Assembly (NCBI GenBank): GCA_963693365.1
Contig: CAVNZM010000003.1
Location: 5,580,001-5,644,000 of the forward strand
Length of the DNA: 64,000 bases
From: Amoebidium appalachense
Lineage: Eukaryota > Ichthyosporea
Direction: 5' to 3'
The first letter of the stretch is position 1, and each line of letters starts with the position of its first letter. Shown here one piece after another: positions 16,561 to 26,141 of the stretch. The notes under the pieces are model-generated. The model did not search any database. It was not told the origin of the DNA and saw only the letters and a program-made list of their open reading frames with translations. The position numbers were made by a program, and so were the translations under genes.

Positions 16561-17125
16561 TTTGTATCCAGCTCGGACCCCTTTTTGTGCGCACACTTCT
16601 GGTTGGTGTATAAGTATTGGATCCACGTGAGCGCGAGTTTCCTAAGTGCTGCTCAAAAAGTGACATGTTGTTCCCAGCAGGCAGTGCACCGATTCGCTAT
16701 CAGTTGACATCGTGTTCAAGCAGTCAGCACCATGTGATTGTGTACTTTTCCTGACCAATTTTTGTATCCCTGATAGACAGAATAATGCTCGTAATTGTTG
16801 GGAAGCATATTCGTGTTTTTTTAGGAGTTGCTACATCAAAATACATTGTGTTCAAACACTGACGGCCAAGTTGCAAAGATCGGATTACAATCCAATCTGT
16901 CAAATGACAATTCTCAAGTCAAAACATGCTCTTGTTGATCCAATCAGAATTCATCAATCAGTCAGCAGATTTGGTTGAGCCCCAACTTATCGGATACACC
17001 AAGATGCCCAAATGACAATTAGCCAATCAGATATTCACGCGATCTCTAGATCCAATCAAGCGTCGCGGCTGGGGTATATCCAACCAATCTAATGCAATAA
17101 AGCATCTGATGCCAAAGCCGGGCAC
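16561..17125. other. CCAAT-rich upstream region
   Basis: No gene. At least five CCAAT pentamers occur between 16890 and 17090 (AATCCAATCTG, GATCCAATCAGAA, AGCCAATCAGA, GATCCAATCAAG, AACCAATCTAA), upstream of the TATA box at 17126. Confidence 0.55.
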
Positions 17126-17138
17126 GGCATATAAAAGC
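17126..17138 (+). promoter_or_regulatory. TATA core GGCATATAAAAGC
   Basis: Located 84 bases before ATG 17222. The identical 13-mer is found on the minus strand at 21013-21025, about 95 bases before the other large gene of the module. Confidence 0.75.
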
Positions 17139-17221
17139 CCATACTCTCTTCAATCCACACACCTTTTCCATGTTAGCTAGCTTCTCCCTTGGCACACAAC
17201 GTACATCCAACTGTCACGAAA

Positions 17222-17968
17222 ATGAGTTCTAACATCAAAGATCTAGAAAGGCGCGCTAAAAAAATAGAGACAAGACTCAAGACTTTGGAGGAGGATGCAA
17301 AGGTCCTGCGGGACACCCAGACCCGTTTCGCGTGCGCCCTTGCTAGGCACGCCCGCATGGCTTTAAGCAAGCGCACCACTACAGCAGCAACCGTGGCACC
17401 CCCAGCGCTGACCGTGGCACCCCCAGCGCTGACCGTGGCACCCCCAGCGCTGACCGTGGCACCCCCTGTCCTGGCAGCGGCACCTGCACTTCGTGCTGGC
17501 GAGCATGGCAGCTCCTATCCCGTGGACTTGGCCCCCCTGCCCCTGCAGCGCTCACGTTTGCACATCACACAGGGGTCCAAGACACGGGAGAAACCACGAA
17601 GACAGCAGAAGAGGACACGAGAGGAAGTCAGAAGCTCTGGGTCGGAGGAGGAGCACCATTCTCCAGTGCCTCCTTGGTTCAACTGGAAGACCTTCACACA
17701 GGGGTCCAAGACACGGGAGAAACCACGAAGACAGCAGAAGAGGACACGAGAGGAAGTCAAAAGCTCTGGGTCGGAGGTACAGGAGGAAGTGCCTCCTTGG
17801 TTCAAGACCTTGCTATGGGGACCTGAGGAGTACTCGTCTTCTGAGGAGCACTCGGAAGACGAGTCCAAGACCTTGACACGGGGACAGCAGAAAAGGGCAC
17901 GAGCCAGTGAAGCCAGCAGCTCTGGGGCGTCTTCCGAGTCTTCAGACGGAGATATCAACTGGCCTTGA
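17222..17968 (+). CDS. Low-complexity protein with coiled coil, APPALTV repeats and duplicated basic block
   Basis: From ATG 17222, 248 residues. Residues 1-45 form a basic coiled coil (IKDLERRAKKIETRLKTLEE). Residues about 57-85 are four copies of APPALTV or a variant. A basic block beginning TQGSKTREKPRRQQKRTREE occurs twice (from about 116 and 160), each followed by SSGSE, acidic residues and VPPWF; the DNA of the two copies is nearly identical (17567-17643, 17698-17774). The C-terminus is acidic and Ser-rich. The plan suggests a nucleic-acid or scaffold protein; no family known. Promoter shared with the 19734-20918 gene. Confidence 0.65.
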   Translation: MSSNIKDLERRAKKIETRLKTLEEDAKVLRDTQTRFACALARHARMALSKRTTTAATVAPPALTVAPPALTVAPPALTVAPPVLAAAPALRAGEHGSSYPVDLAPLPLQRSRLHITQGSKTREKPRRQQKRTREEVRSSGSEEEHHSPVPPWFNWKTFTQGSKTREKPRRQQKRTREEVKSSGSEVQEEVPPWFKTLLWGPEEYSSSEEHSEDESKTLTRGQQKRARASEASSSGASSESSDGDINWP

Positions 17969-18030
17969 CACGGTGAAAAAAGGGGCCGCTATTAGAGAGT
18001 AGCCTCAGGCTATTCTAGTGCTTGTGTGCA

Positions 18031-19335
18031 GGTGTACTTAACATTGAGTGTACTTAGGGTGGGGCTGTGCAGACGTGTACTTAAAGGGTGGGGCTGTGCA
18101 GACGTGTACTTAGGATGGTGCAGACGTGTACTTAAAGGGTGGGGCTGTGCAGACGTGTACTTAAAGGGTGGGGCTGTGCAGACGTGTACTTAGGATGGTG
18201 TAGAGGTACTTAGGGTGGTGCAGAGTGTACTTAGGGTGGTGCAGAGTGTACTTAGGGTGGGGCTGTGCAGAGTGTACTTAGGGTGGTGCAGACGTGTACT
18301 TAGGGTGGGGCTGTGCAGAGTGTACTTAGGGTGGTGCAGACGTGTACTTAGGGTGGTGCAGAGTGTACTTAGGGTGGGGCTGTGCAGACGTGTACTTAGG
18401 GTGGTGCAGACGTGTACTTAGGGTGGTGCAGAGGTGTACTTAGGGTGGTGCAGACGTGTACTTAGGGTGGGGCTGTGCAGAGGTGTACTTAGGGTGGTGC
18501 AGACGTGTACTTAGGGTGGTTCAGAGTGTACTTAGGGTGGGGCTGTGCAGAGGTGTACTTAGGGTGGGGCTGTGCAGAGTGTACTTAGGGTGGTGCAGAC
18601 GTGTACTTAGGGTGGTGCAGAGGTGTACTTAGGGCTGTGCAGAGGTGTACTTAGGGTGGTGCAGAGTGTACTTAGGGTGGTGCAGAGGTGTACTTAGGGG
18701 GGGCTGTGCAGAGGTGTACTTAGGGTGGTGCAGAGGTGTACTTAGGGCTGTGCAGAGGTGTACTTAGGGTGGTGCAGAGTGTACTTAGGGTGGTGCAGAG
18801 GTGTACTTAGGGCTGTGCAGAGGTGTACTTAGGGTGGTGCAGAGGTGTACTTAGGGTGGTGCAGAGGTGTACTTAGGGTGGTGCAGACGTGTACTTAGGG
18901 TGGTGCAGAGTGTACTTAGGGTGGTGCAGAGGTGTACTTAGGGCTGTGCAGAGGTGTACTTAGGGTGGTGCAGAGGTGTACTTAGGGTGGTGCAGAGGTG
19001 TACTTAGGGTGGTGCAGACGTGTACTTAGGGTGGTGCAGAGGTGTACTTAGGGTGGTGCAGACGTGTACTTAGGGTGGGGCTGTGCACCACAGTGTACTT
19101 AGGGTGGTGCAGACGTGTACTTAGGGTGGGGCTGTGCACCACAGTGTACTTAGGGTGGTGCAGACGTGTACTTAGGGTGGGGCTGTGCACCACAGTGTAC
19201 TTAGGGTGGTGCAGACGTGTACTTAGGGTGGGGCTGTGCACCACAGTGTACTTAGGGTGGTGCAGACGTGTACTTAGGGTGGGGCTGTGCACCACAGTGT
19301 ACTTAGGGTGGTGCAGAGTGTACTTAGGTGGGTGT
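18031..19335. repeat. 22-23-bp minisatellite, about 55-60 units, each with TTAGGG
   Basis: Typical unit GTGTACTTAGGGTGGTGCAG plus AC, AG or G; variants insert GGGCTGT. At the right end a higher-order unit of about 61 bp (with GGGGCTGTGCACCACA) repeats five times (about 19060-19315). The unit is read open in one frame only by chance. Confidence 0.95.
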
Positions 19336-19733
19336 CTTGTGGTGAAAGTAAAGTTTATGGCATACAGGCAGATGTGTGCTTTAAGCCTTAGGGAACTGTG
19401 GGCAGACATGTCAACACTTGGGCCTATGGGTAGACGTGTACACACTTAGTGTATTTGTTTGTGTCTCTCATGGTTATTTTATAGCATGAAGCACTGCAAA
19501 AAATGGTGTATGTTTCCGTGGTCCACGTACACAGAATCCTTTAATATGAACACAAGTGATTGTATAGAAAAAGAGTACGTACGTACATGATAGTCTAGTC
19601 AGATTACAAAGAACAAATCAACTTGGACCGAGTATATTCAAATACAAACTAAAAGAGAAAAGAAACAAATAAATCAAGACCGATCAATTCAAATACAAAT
19701 CAAAAGAGAATGCCACTTAGTCGACCAATCAAA
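19336..19733. other. AT-rich spacer
   Basis: No gene seen. Short imperfect repeats such as TTCAAATACAAA(C/T)(T/C)AAAAGAGAA occur near 19638 and 19690, 3' of the 19734-20918 gene. Confidence 0.4.
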
Positions 19734-20918
19734 TCAGTACATCTTATGCTCATACTGGTCAAACTCTTCCTGGTCAAGATCAATGAGGGGAATTTCTTCA
19801 GTTTGTTTATGTTTGGGTTCAGGTTTGCGGTCATACACGACCGACTCACGATCAGACGCAGATTCGTCATCTGTCATATCATCGAGTACCTGATTTGCCC
19901 GTCGTTTGAGCCGCTTGGGGTTGAATGCTTCATCTGAGTCCCAATCACATTGATCATGGACGCGTTTGGCGGGTGAGGCAGGTGAAGAGACAGACTCATT
20001 ACCACCTGTGTATGCCTTCAAGTTCTTCTCCCGTCGCAGAATCTTCCTTCGGATGCTTTTTATGGTGTTTTGGGCTGCACACACAGCAGCAATGGCCAGG
20101 CCCTCCGCCATTTCATCTTCAGCCGCCTTTGCCTCTTTGACACGCTCTCGAGCATTCTGGAGCTCCCCCCTCACACTAGTTAGCTGTGCATCGAGGTCCA
20201 TCGTATGGTCATGCAACGAAGTCTCAGGTGTTTTGGTGTGCTTGGGCCTGGGCTTAGCGGCAGGGGTGGTCTTGGCAGGAGTGGTCTTGGTGGTAGGGGT
20301 GGTCTTGGCAGGAGTGGTCTTGGTGGTAGGGGTGGTCTTGGCAGGAGTGGTCTTGGTGGTAGGGGTGGTCTTGGCAGGAGTGGTCTTTGCGGCAGGGGTG
20401 GGGGCAGTCACAGGGGTGGTCTTTGCGACAGGGGTGGGGGCAGTCACAGGGGTGGTCTTTGCGGCAGGGGTGGGGGCAGTCACAGGGGCGGTCTTTGCGA
20501 CAGGGGTGGGGGCAGTCACAGTGGTGGTGTTGGCGGCAGGGGTGGGGTCAGCAGTCACAGTGGTGGTGTTGGCGGCAATGGTAGTCTTGCGAGGGCCACT
20601 GAAAATGTAGTTTTCATAGGCCACCTGGCCATCCCGACGGGGTGCTGCAGCCCGTTGCAGGCTGGCAAGCTCGGCCTGCAGGGTCTTGATCTGCTCTTCG
20701 GCTGCCCTCAGTCGTGCCTCTACATCAGAGGGCTGGGGTTGGGGGGGTCGGGGGGTACGCGCAGCATTCTCATTGGTCACTTGACTGCGGAGGCTGGTGA
20801 GGTCGGTGCGGAGGCTGGTGACGTCGGTGTGCAGGGCCGTTAAGCGAGACGAATGGTCCGTGTACAGAAAATCAAAGCGCTTCTGCAGCTGTTGAAGCTC
20901 CTCTTTCCAAGAATCCAT
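19734..20918 (-). CDS. 394-residue coiled-coil protein with Thr/Pro/Ala repeat stalk
   Basis: ATG 20918. Residues 1-90 are two coiled-coil segments (LQQLQKRFDFLYTDHSSRLT, VEARLRAAEEQIKTLQAELA). Residues about 110-230 are repeats of TTPVTAPTPAAK and TTPAKTTPTTK, an extended low-complexity stalk. Residues about 245-300 form a further helix (LDAQLTSVRGELQNARERVK). The C-terminal 90 residues are charged with a basic cluster (NPKRLKRRANQ) resembling a nuclear signal and an acidic tail. Fibre or scaffold protein is a fair guess; no family recognised. It has the same TATA core as the 17222 gene. Confidence 0.7.
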   Translation of the reverse strand: MDSWKEELQQLQKRFDFLYTDHSSRLTALHTDVTSLRTDLTSLRSQVTNENAARTPRPPQPQPSDVEARLRAAEEQIKTLQAELASLQRAAAPRRDGQVAYENYIFSGPRKTTIAANTTTVTADPTPAANTTTVTAPTPVAKTAPVTAPTPAAKTTPVTAPTPVAKTTPVTAPTPAAKTTPAKTTPTTKTTPAKTTPTTKTTPAKTTPTTKTTPAKTTPAAKPRPKHTKTPETSLHDHTMDLDAQLTSVRGELQNARERVKEAKAAEDEMAEGLAIAAVCAAQNTIKSIRRKILRREKNLKAYTGGNESVSSPASPAKRVHDQCDWDSDEAFNPKRLKRRANQVLDDMTDDESASDRESVVYDRKPEPKHKQTEEIPLIDLDQEEFDQYEHKMY

Positions 20919-21012
20919 GTTTCGTGTGAGTGTTTGAAAAGCAAGTTTGTTGTGTGTCGCCTTTTACTATTGAGTGTCAGTGTTGAAATGAGTGAATGTG
21001 ACCGTGTGTGCT

Positions 21013-21025
21013 GCTTTTATATGCC
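21013..21025 (-). promoter_or_regulatory. TATA core GGCATATAAAAGC (minus strand)
   Basis: Plus strand GCTTTTATATGCC, about 95 bases upstream of ATG 20918; identical to 17126-17138. Confidence 0.75.
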
Positions 21026-21216
21026 ACGGTACAAAGCAGCTTACAGCAATGGTGCCAAGGCTCAATGGGATAGATCTCTCCAATCAACGGTCATTGTCAC
21101 TCAAACGGCCTTGATGGTTGGCAAAGTATCACGTCTAAGCTTGATGAAAACAAACCCGTGGCTGCTAACCATTGGCCGGGTATAGATCTAACCAAAAAAG
21201 GAAGGCACAACAAATT

Positions 21217-23290
21217 GGTGCCTGCACACGGAGCATGCCTATAGGCTGTTTAGACACCACACGTGTAGGGCGCTGCCTCTTGGCACCAACCAGAAGAGGG
21301 TAGAAATTGGTGCCTGCACACGGAGCATGCCTATAGGCTGTTTAGACACCACACGTGTAGGGCGCTGCCTCTTGGCACCAACCAGAAGAGGGTAGAAATT
21401 GGTGCCTGCACACGGAGCATGCCTATAGGCTGTTTAGACACCACACGTGTAGGGCGCTGCCTCTTGGCACCAACCAGAAGAGGGTAGAAATTGGTGCCTG
21501 CACACGGAGCATGCCTATAGGCTGTTTAGACACCACACGTGTAGGGCACTGCCTCTTGGCACCAACCAGAAGAGGGTAGAAATTGGTGCCTGCACACGGA
21601 GCATGCCTATAGGCTGTTTAGACACCACACGTGTAGGGCGCTGCCTCTTGGCACCAACCAGAAGAGGGTAGAAATTGGTGCCTGCACACGGAGCATGCCT
21701 ATAGGCTGTTTAGACACCACACGTGTAGGGCGCTGCCTCTTGGCACCAACCAGAAGAGGGTAGAAATTGGTGCCTGCACACGGAGCATGCCTATAGGCTG
21801 TTTAGACACCACACGTGTAGGGCGCTGCCTCTTGGCACCAACCAGAAGAGGGTAGAAATTGGTGCCTGCACACGGAGCATGCCTATAGGCTGTTTAGACA
21901 CCACACGTGTAGGGCGCTGCCTCTTGGCACCAACCAGAAGAGGGTAGAAATTGGTGCCTGCACACGGAGCATGCCTATAGGCTGTTTAGACACCACACGT
22001 GTAGGGCGCTGCCTCTTGGCACCAACCAGAAGAGGGTAGAAATTGGTGCCTGCACACGGAGCATGCCTATAGGCTGTTTAGACACCACACGTGTAGGGCG
22101 CTGCCTCTTGGCACCAACCAGAAGAGGGTAGAAATTGGTGCCTGCACACGGAGCATGCCTATAGGCTGTTTAGACACCACACGTGTAGGGCGCTGCCTCT
22201 TGGCACCAACCAGAAGAGGGTAGAAATTGGTGCCTGCACACGGAGCATGCCTATAGGCTGTTTAGACACCACACGTGTAGGGCGCTGCCTCTTGGCACCA
22301 ACCAGAAGAGGGTAGAAATTGGTGCCTGCACACGGAGCATGCCTATAGGCTGTTTAGACACCACACGTGTAGGGCGCTGCCTCTTGGCACCAACCAGAAG
22401 AGGGTAGAAATTGGTGCCTGCACACGGAGCATGCCTATAGGCTGTTTAGACACCACACGTGTAGGGCGCTGCCTCTTGGCACCAACCAGAAGAGGGTAGA
22501 AATGGGTGCCTGCACACGGAGCATGCCTATAGGCTGTTTAGACACCACACGTGTAGGGCGCTGCCTCTTGGCACCAACCAGAAGAGGGTAGAAATTGGTG
22601 CCTGCACACGGAGCATGCCTATAGGCTGTTTAGACACCACACGTGTAGGGCGCTGCCTCTTGGCACCAACCAGAAGAGGGTAGAAATGGGTGCCTGCACA
22701 CGGAGCATGCCTATAGGCTGTTTAGACACCACACGTGTAGGGCGCTGCCTCTTGGCACCAACCAGAAGAGGGTAGAAATGGGTGCCTGCACACGGAGCAT
22801 GCCTATAGGCTGTTTAGACACCACACGTGTAGGGCGCTGCCTCTTGGCACCAACCAGAAGAGGGTAGAAATTGGTGCCTGCACACGGAGCATGCCTATAG
22901 GCTGTTTAGACACCACACGTGTAGGGCGCTGCCTCTTGGCACCAACCAGAAGAGGGTAGAAATTGGTGCCTGCACACGGAGCATGCCTATAGGCTGTTTA
23001 GACACCACACGTGTAGGGCGCTGCCTCTTGGCACCAACCAGAAGAGGGTAGAAATTGGTGCCTGCACACGGAGCATGCCTATAGGCTGTTTAGACACCAC
23101 ACGTGTAGGGCGCTGCCTCTTGGCACCAACCAGAAGAGGGTAGAAATTGGTGCCTGCACACGGAGCATGCCTATAGGCTGTTTAGACACCACACGTGTAG
23201 GGCGCTGCCTCTTGGCACCAACCAGAAGAGGGTAGAAATTGGTGCCTGCACACGGAGCATGCCTATAGGCTGTTTAGACACCACACGTGT
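21217..23290. repeat. Right tandem array, 92-bp unit, 22 full copies
   Basis: GGTGCCTGCACACGGAGCAT recurs every 92 bp from 21217 to 23241 (23 occurrences, 22 intervals). Copies are almost identical; scattered single-base variants include GGGCACTG for GGGCGCTG near 21545 and AAATGGG for AAATTGG near 22501, 22685 and 22777. It is the inverse complement of the left array. Confidence 0.97.
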
Positions 23291-23945
23291 TGTGGCTTCT
23301 GCCTTTATCACCCACACACCCACACGTGCCAACATACACTATCCTCCCCGTGAGTGGCATGCCAGTCTCCCCAGCCCCCCTGCTCCCCAGCCCCCCAGTC
23401 CCCCCAGCTCCCCTGCTCCCCTGCTCCCCTGCCCCCCTGCTCCCCTGCCACATGCACACCCACACACTGGGTGGCCCCCCTGCCCCCCTGCCTGCCGGAA
23501 CCAGGCCCCCCAGTGGTGGCATTCCAACACGTGCATGCTAGAAGATCGTGCTACATGAACAAATGGTCTTAACTCAGCCATACATGGGGGGGCATGGTTC
23601 CCCCACTCTCCCCAGCCTCCTGTGCACGTGTGCCTCCCCCGACCCCCTGCCTCCCCTGCACGTGTGCCCCCCCTCCTGCCGGAACCACGGCCCCCAGTGG
23701 TGGCAGCCAGTGCCTTACATGCTAATCTATTCTATGGCCACATGGCCAGATGGCCAGATTGTTTTGACTTCAGGTGGATCCCCCTCCCCCTGCTCACAGA
23801 CTGAATTTGATCTGGCCATCTGGCCATCTGGGTATAAACCGTTTTCTGTTCTAATATTGGAGAACTGTCGATAGTGATAGAAAATGTCATTGGAAGAACA
23901 ATCGGGAAATCCCGCGGTGTGACAACCAATCAGAATGAAGCAATA
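23291..23945. other. C-rich low-complexity spacer outside the right array
   Basis: CCCCTGCTCCCC-type runs fill 23370-23480 and 23600-23690. GCCGGAACCA with CCCAGTGGTGGCA occurs twice (about 23493-23521 and 23678-23706). GGCCA(C/T)ATGGCCAGATGGCCA lies near 23738-23758. No gene. Confidence 0.6.
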
Positions 23946-24333
23946 TTGGGATATTCGGGTTGGTTGTAAGGTTTTCAGGTCGGGCCGAAGGCCCTAACGG
24001 GCCGCAGGCCCGCTTATTGGGCCGCTAGGCCCTAGGCCGCTAGGCCGCTAGGCCCGGGGCCCCGGGGACCGGGGGCCCGACCCGGCCCGCGAGCCACCCC
24101 CGGCCCGGCCCGCGGGGGCCCGGCGCCGGGGTTAGCAGTCACTGCTAACCCCGGCGCCGGGCCCCGCGGGCCGGGCCGGGGGTGGCTCGCGGGCCGGGTC
24201 GGGCCCCCGGTCCCCGGGGCCCCGGGCCTAGCGGCCTAGCGGCCTAGGGCCTAGCGGCCCAATAAGCGGGCCTGCGGCCCGTTAGGGCCTTCGGCCCGAC
24301 CTGAAAACCTTACAACCAACCCGAATATCCCAA
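23946..24333. repeat. 388-bp GC-rich near-perfect palindrome
   Basis: Arms run from TTGGGATATTCGGGTTGG (23946) to the mirror CCAACCCGAATATCCCAA (ending 24333). The centre is GTTAGCAGT-C-ACTGCTAAC at 24131-24149. Apart from a one-base difference in a G/C run near the centre, the arms look essentially complementary throughout. Inner parts are built of GGCCTAGCGGCC-type motifs. It lies 656 bp outside the right array. Confidence 0.95.
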
Positions 24334-24619
24334 CAGGGCCTCCTATGAGGCTTCCGGCGGTCGACCGCCGGATAAAATCCCAGCGCCGGATTGTTTTGAT
24401 TGGTCTAGCATTTTATCCAGCGGCCCTGTGATTGGTCAAGCCGGAACCCTTGGCCGCGAAGCAAATACGCCAAGCACAGCCTAGGGTGACAGTAAACAAC
24501 TCAGCACACGAGCGACAAACCACAACAAAAAACAAAAATGAACCCGTCTCAACCTGTTACCTTACTTGACGGTACCCATATCGACATTTCACGCGCAAGT
24601 GTTTAGGGTTGTTCCAAAC
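24334..24619. other. Spacer with short inverted repeats and CCAAT motifs
   Basis: GGCGGTCGACCGCC near 24356-24369 is a perfect palindrome. Two GATTGGTC motifs occur at about 24398 and 24431. No gene. Confidence 0.5.
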
Positions 24620-24772
24620 ATGAGTTCAAAGGATGCGAGTAACCCTGTCAGTGACGATGCTTCAAACAAACGCACACAATCCGAAAACATAGAATTAGAC
24701 CCTAAAGCTGCGGAAGACGATGGTGAAGATGTGAGTGAACAGAAGAAAAAACGTATTCGAACCAAATGGAAT
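24620..24772 (+). pseudogene. N-terminal fragment of a basic/acidic protein, truncated
   Basis: ATG 24620 opens about 51 plausible residues (MSSKDASNPVSDDASNKRTQ, then an acidic stretch and QKKKRIRTKWN); the sequence then changes character to G-rich DNA that reads on the other strand as transposase. The ending KKRIRTKWN is where a Myb/SANT-type Trp would begin, and PIF/Harbinger elements carry such a second protein, so this may be its stub. That link is inference. Confidence 0.3.
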
Positions 24773-25219
24773 TGTGCAGGGCGGGTGTTGTGTCGGGAAG
24801 TGAGGGGAAGGGGGTGGGCCCTACGGACTTGCGACCGGCAAAGTCACAGAGTTCTGGGAGGGTGTGGGGTAGCTCAGGCGACATAGGGCGACGCACAGCA
24901 TTTCGAATCCCTTCACCTTGTACCTACGCCCACGTTCGTATGGTATAGTGAACTCATCCGCCATGTTCAACTCCACAAACAGAGTTTCGAGCTGTGTGCG
25001 TGTCATGCGAAAATCACGTACTATTTGATGGGGTGTGAGCTTGGATATGTCAAAGCGTTCCTGTGATGTGATGGGCCGCTCAACAATTCTCATGTTTGCT
25101 AACTGCCATGCACAAAGGTACTCTTCGGCTCCATCTTCGCTGTCCAACTCGTACGCAACAAGCAACCAAAACAAGTTTTCCTCTTGCCGCCTGCTAACTG
25201 CAGAGCGGCTGTTTGGCAT
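24770..25219 (-). pseudogene. PIF/Harbinger-type transposase fragment, frameshifted and truncated
   Basis: From ATG 25219 the frame reads about 115 residues including ISKLTPHQIVRDFRMTRTQL and KGFEMLCVALCRLSYP, the region that precedes the DDE domain in Harbinger transposases (FR-x-x-r...L...L and LC-x-x-L-x-R-L-x-YP). After LSYP the reading shifts; the expected continuation (LPELCDFAGRKSV) is in another minus-strand frame ending near 24820. No DDE catalytic residues remain. It meets the truncated plus-strand ORF at about 24770, as if an internal deletion removed the ends of both genes. Confidence 0.6.
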
Positions 25220-25611
25220 GTTAAAAACCTAGTCAGGTAGATGGCGGGCCTTGTTAAGTACGATGTGTTTCACCAACAGGTTCTATTCACGGTTCAAACA
25301 TAACGAAACTAGGCGTCCTCGGTTCTGTGTGCCTGTGTACCATGACCACGTGGAAGCATGACAAGGCCAAACTAACACGAAGAAAATCGCAGTCTCGGAG
25401 CAACAAGTATGCGTTTTGTGGGGGGGAAAAAAAACACTCGAACCATGCTTTTGGCTGTTTCCCGCCAATTCTTATTATTATGCGCAAACTTAGACCAATC
25501 ATAGCCCTTATTGTTTTAAACCATCTTACGGCTCTGGCTATCGGAGAATCAATCCGGCACTGCTGTAAAATGATTTTGCCGCTATCGCAATGCCATAGCC
25601 GGATCAATCCG

Positions 25612-25638
25612 GCTATCGCTATCGCTATCGCTATCGCC
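25612..25638. repeat. CTATCG hexamer repeats
   Basis: Four tandem CTATCG units, with related GGCTATCGGAG and GCCGCTATCGCAATG just upstream (25530-25590), at the 3' end of the Rep-like pseudogene. Confidence 0.7.
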
Positions 25639-26141
25639 GAACTGTAAAAACACTCTCGCTATTCACTTCGTCATCTGACACGTCCAACAGAAACAATCTG
25701 AAATCTGGATCTCCCGTATCTTTCGCAACATAGGCGATCATCTGCTCAAATGTTTGCCCAACCGTCTGTCTCATTCAATCGCTTGGCACTTGTGCGCATT
25801 GAAATATTTTCATCATCCTCTGGCGGATTAATATAACTCTTCAACTCTTTCTTCAGAGTACTAACACCTTTCCTGCCACCAGGGATCCGAATTTTCCACA
25901 AAGCCTGAACATGCAAATTACCCGCACTTTTCCCCCGCTCCAAAGTGTGTAAACCCCAACGCAGTAGCTCCCTTCACAGCAAATTGCCTCGCAAAATTAC
26001 ACATGATCATACCACACTGCGGGCACATTCCCACCCGCATTGGTTATGTTAAGGCTTATGCTCGCAACTGCATATTCACTAATACCACAAGGAGGCTGTA
26101 CAACTTTCTTCTGCTTTGCTCTGCTTCGCTTCGGCGGCATT
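25631..26141 (-). pseudogene. Decayed HUH/rolling-circle Rep-like endonuclease
   Basis: Starting at ATG 26141 (MPPKRSRAKQKKVV) the reading passes through three frames. SISLNITN resembles Rep motif I; after a stop and shifts, AGNLHVQALWKIRIP carries the motif II H-x-Q; a further shift gives QTFEQMIAYVAKDTGDPDF, with motif III Y-x-x-K. The order and spacing match single-tyrosine HUH Rep endonucleases of rolling-circle replicons and replitron-like elements of protists. Two frame breaks and an in-frame stop mean it is not functional. No helicase domain follows. Basis: motif recognition only. Confidence 0.5.

Larger units (their letters stand above)
15295..23290. mobile_element. 8-kb inverted-repeat-bounded module with terminal tandem arrays
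   Basis: The left end (15295-15854) and the right end (21132-23290) are inverted copies. Each has an outer tandem array of 92/93-bp units and an inner unique stretch reading, on the right, AAGCTTGATGAAAACAAACC up to the first unit. Between them are three genes for coiled-coil or low-complexity proteins and a minisatellite. No transposase, integrase or recombinase is encoded inside. It could be an element of an unknown class, or the terminal repeats of a viral genome. Confidence 0.6.

Noticed and set aside
18031-19335. Telomere or interstitial telomeric repeat
   Set aside because: TTAGGG occurs once per 22-23-bp unit and not in hexamer tandem, so it is a minisatellite that contains the motif.
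21217-23290. CRISPR array
   Set aside because: The 92-bp units are joined without variable spacers, no cas genes are present and the context is eukaryotic or viral.
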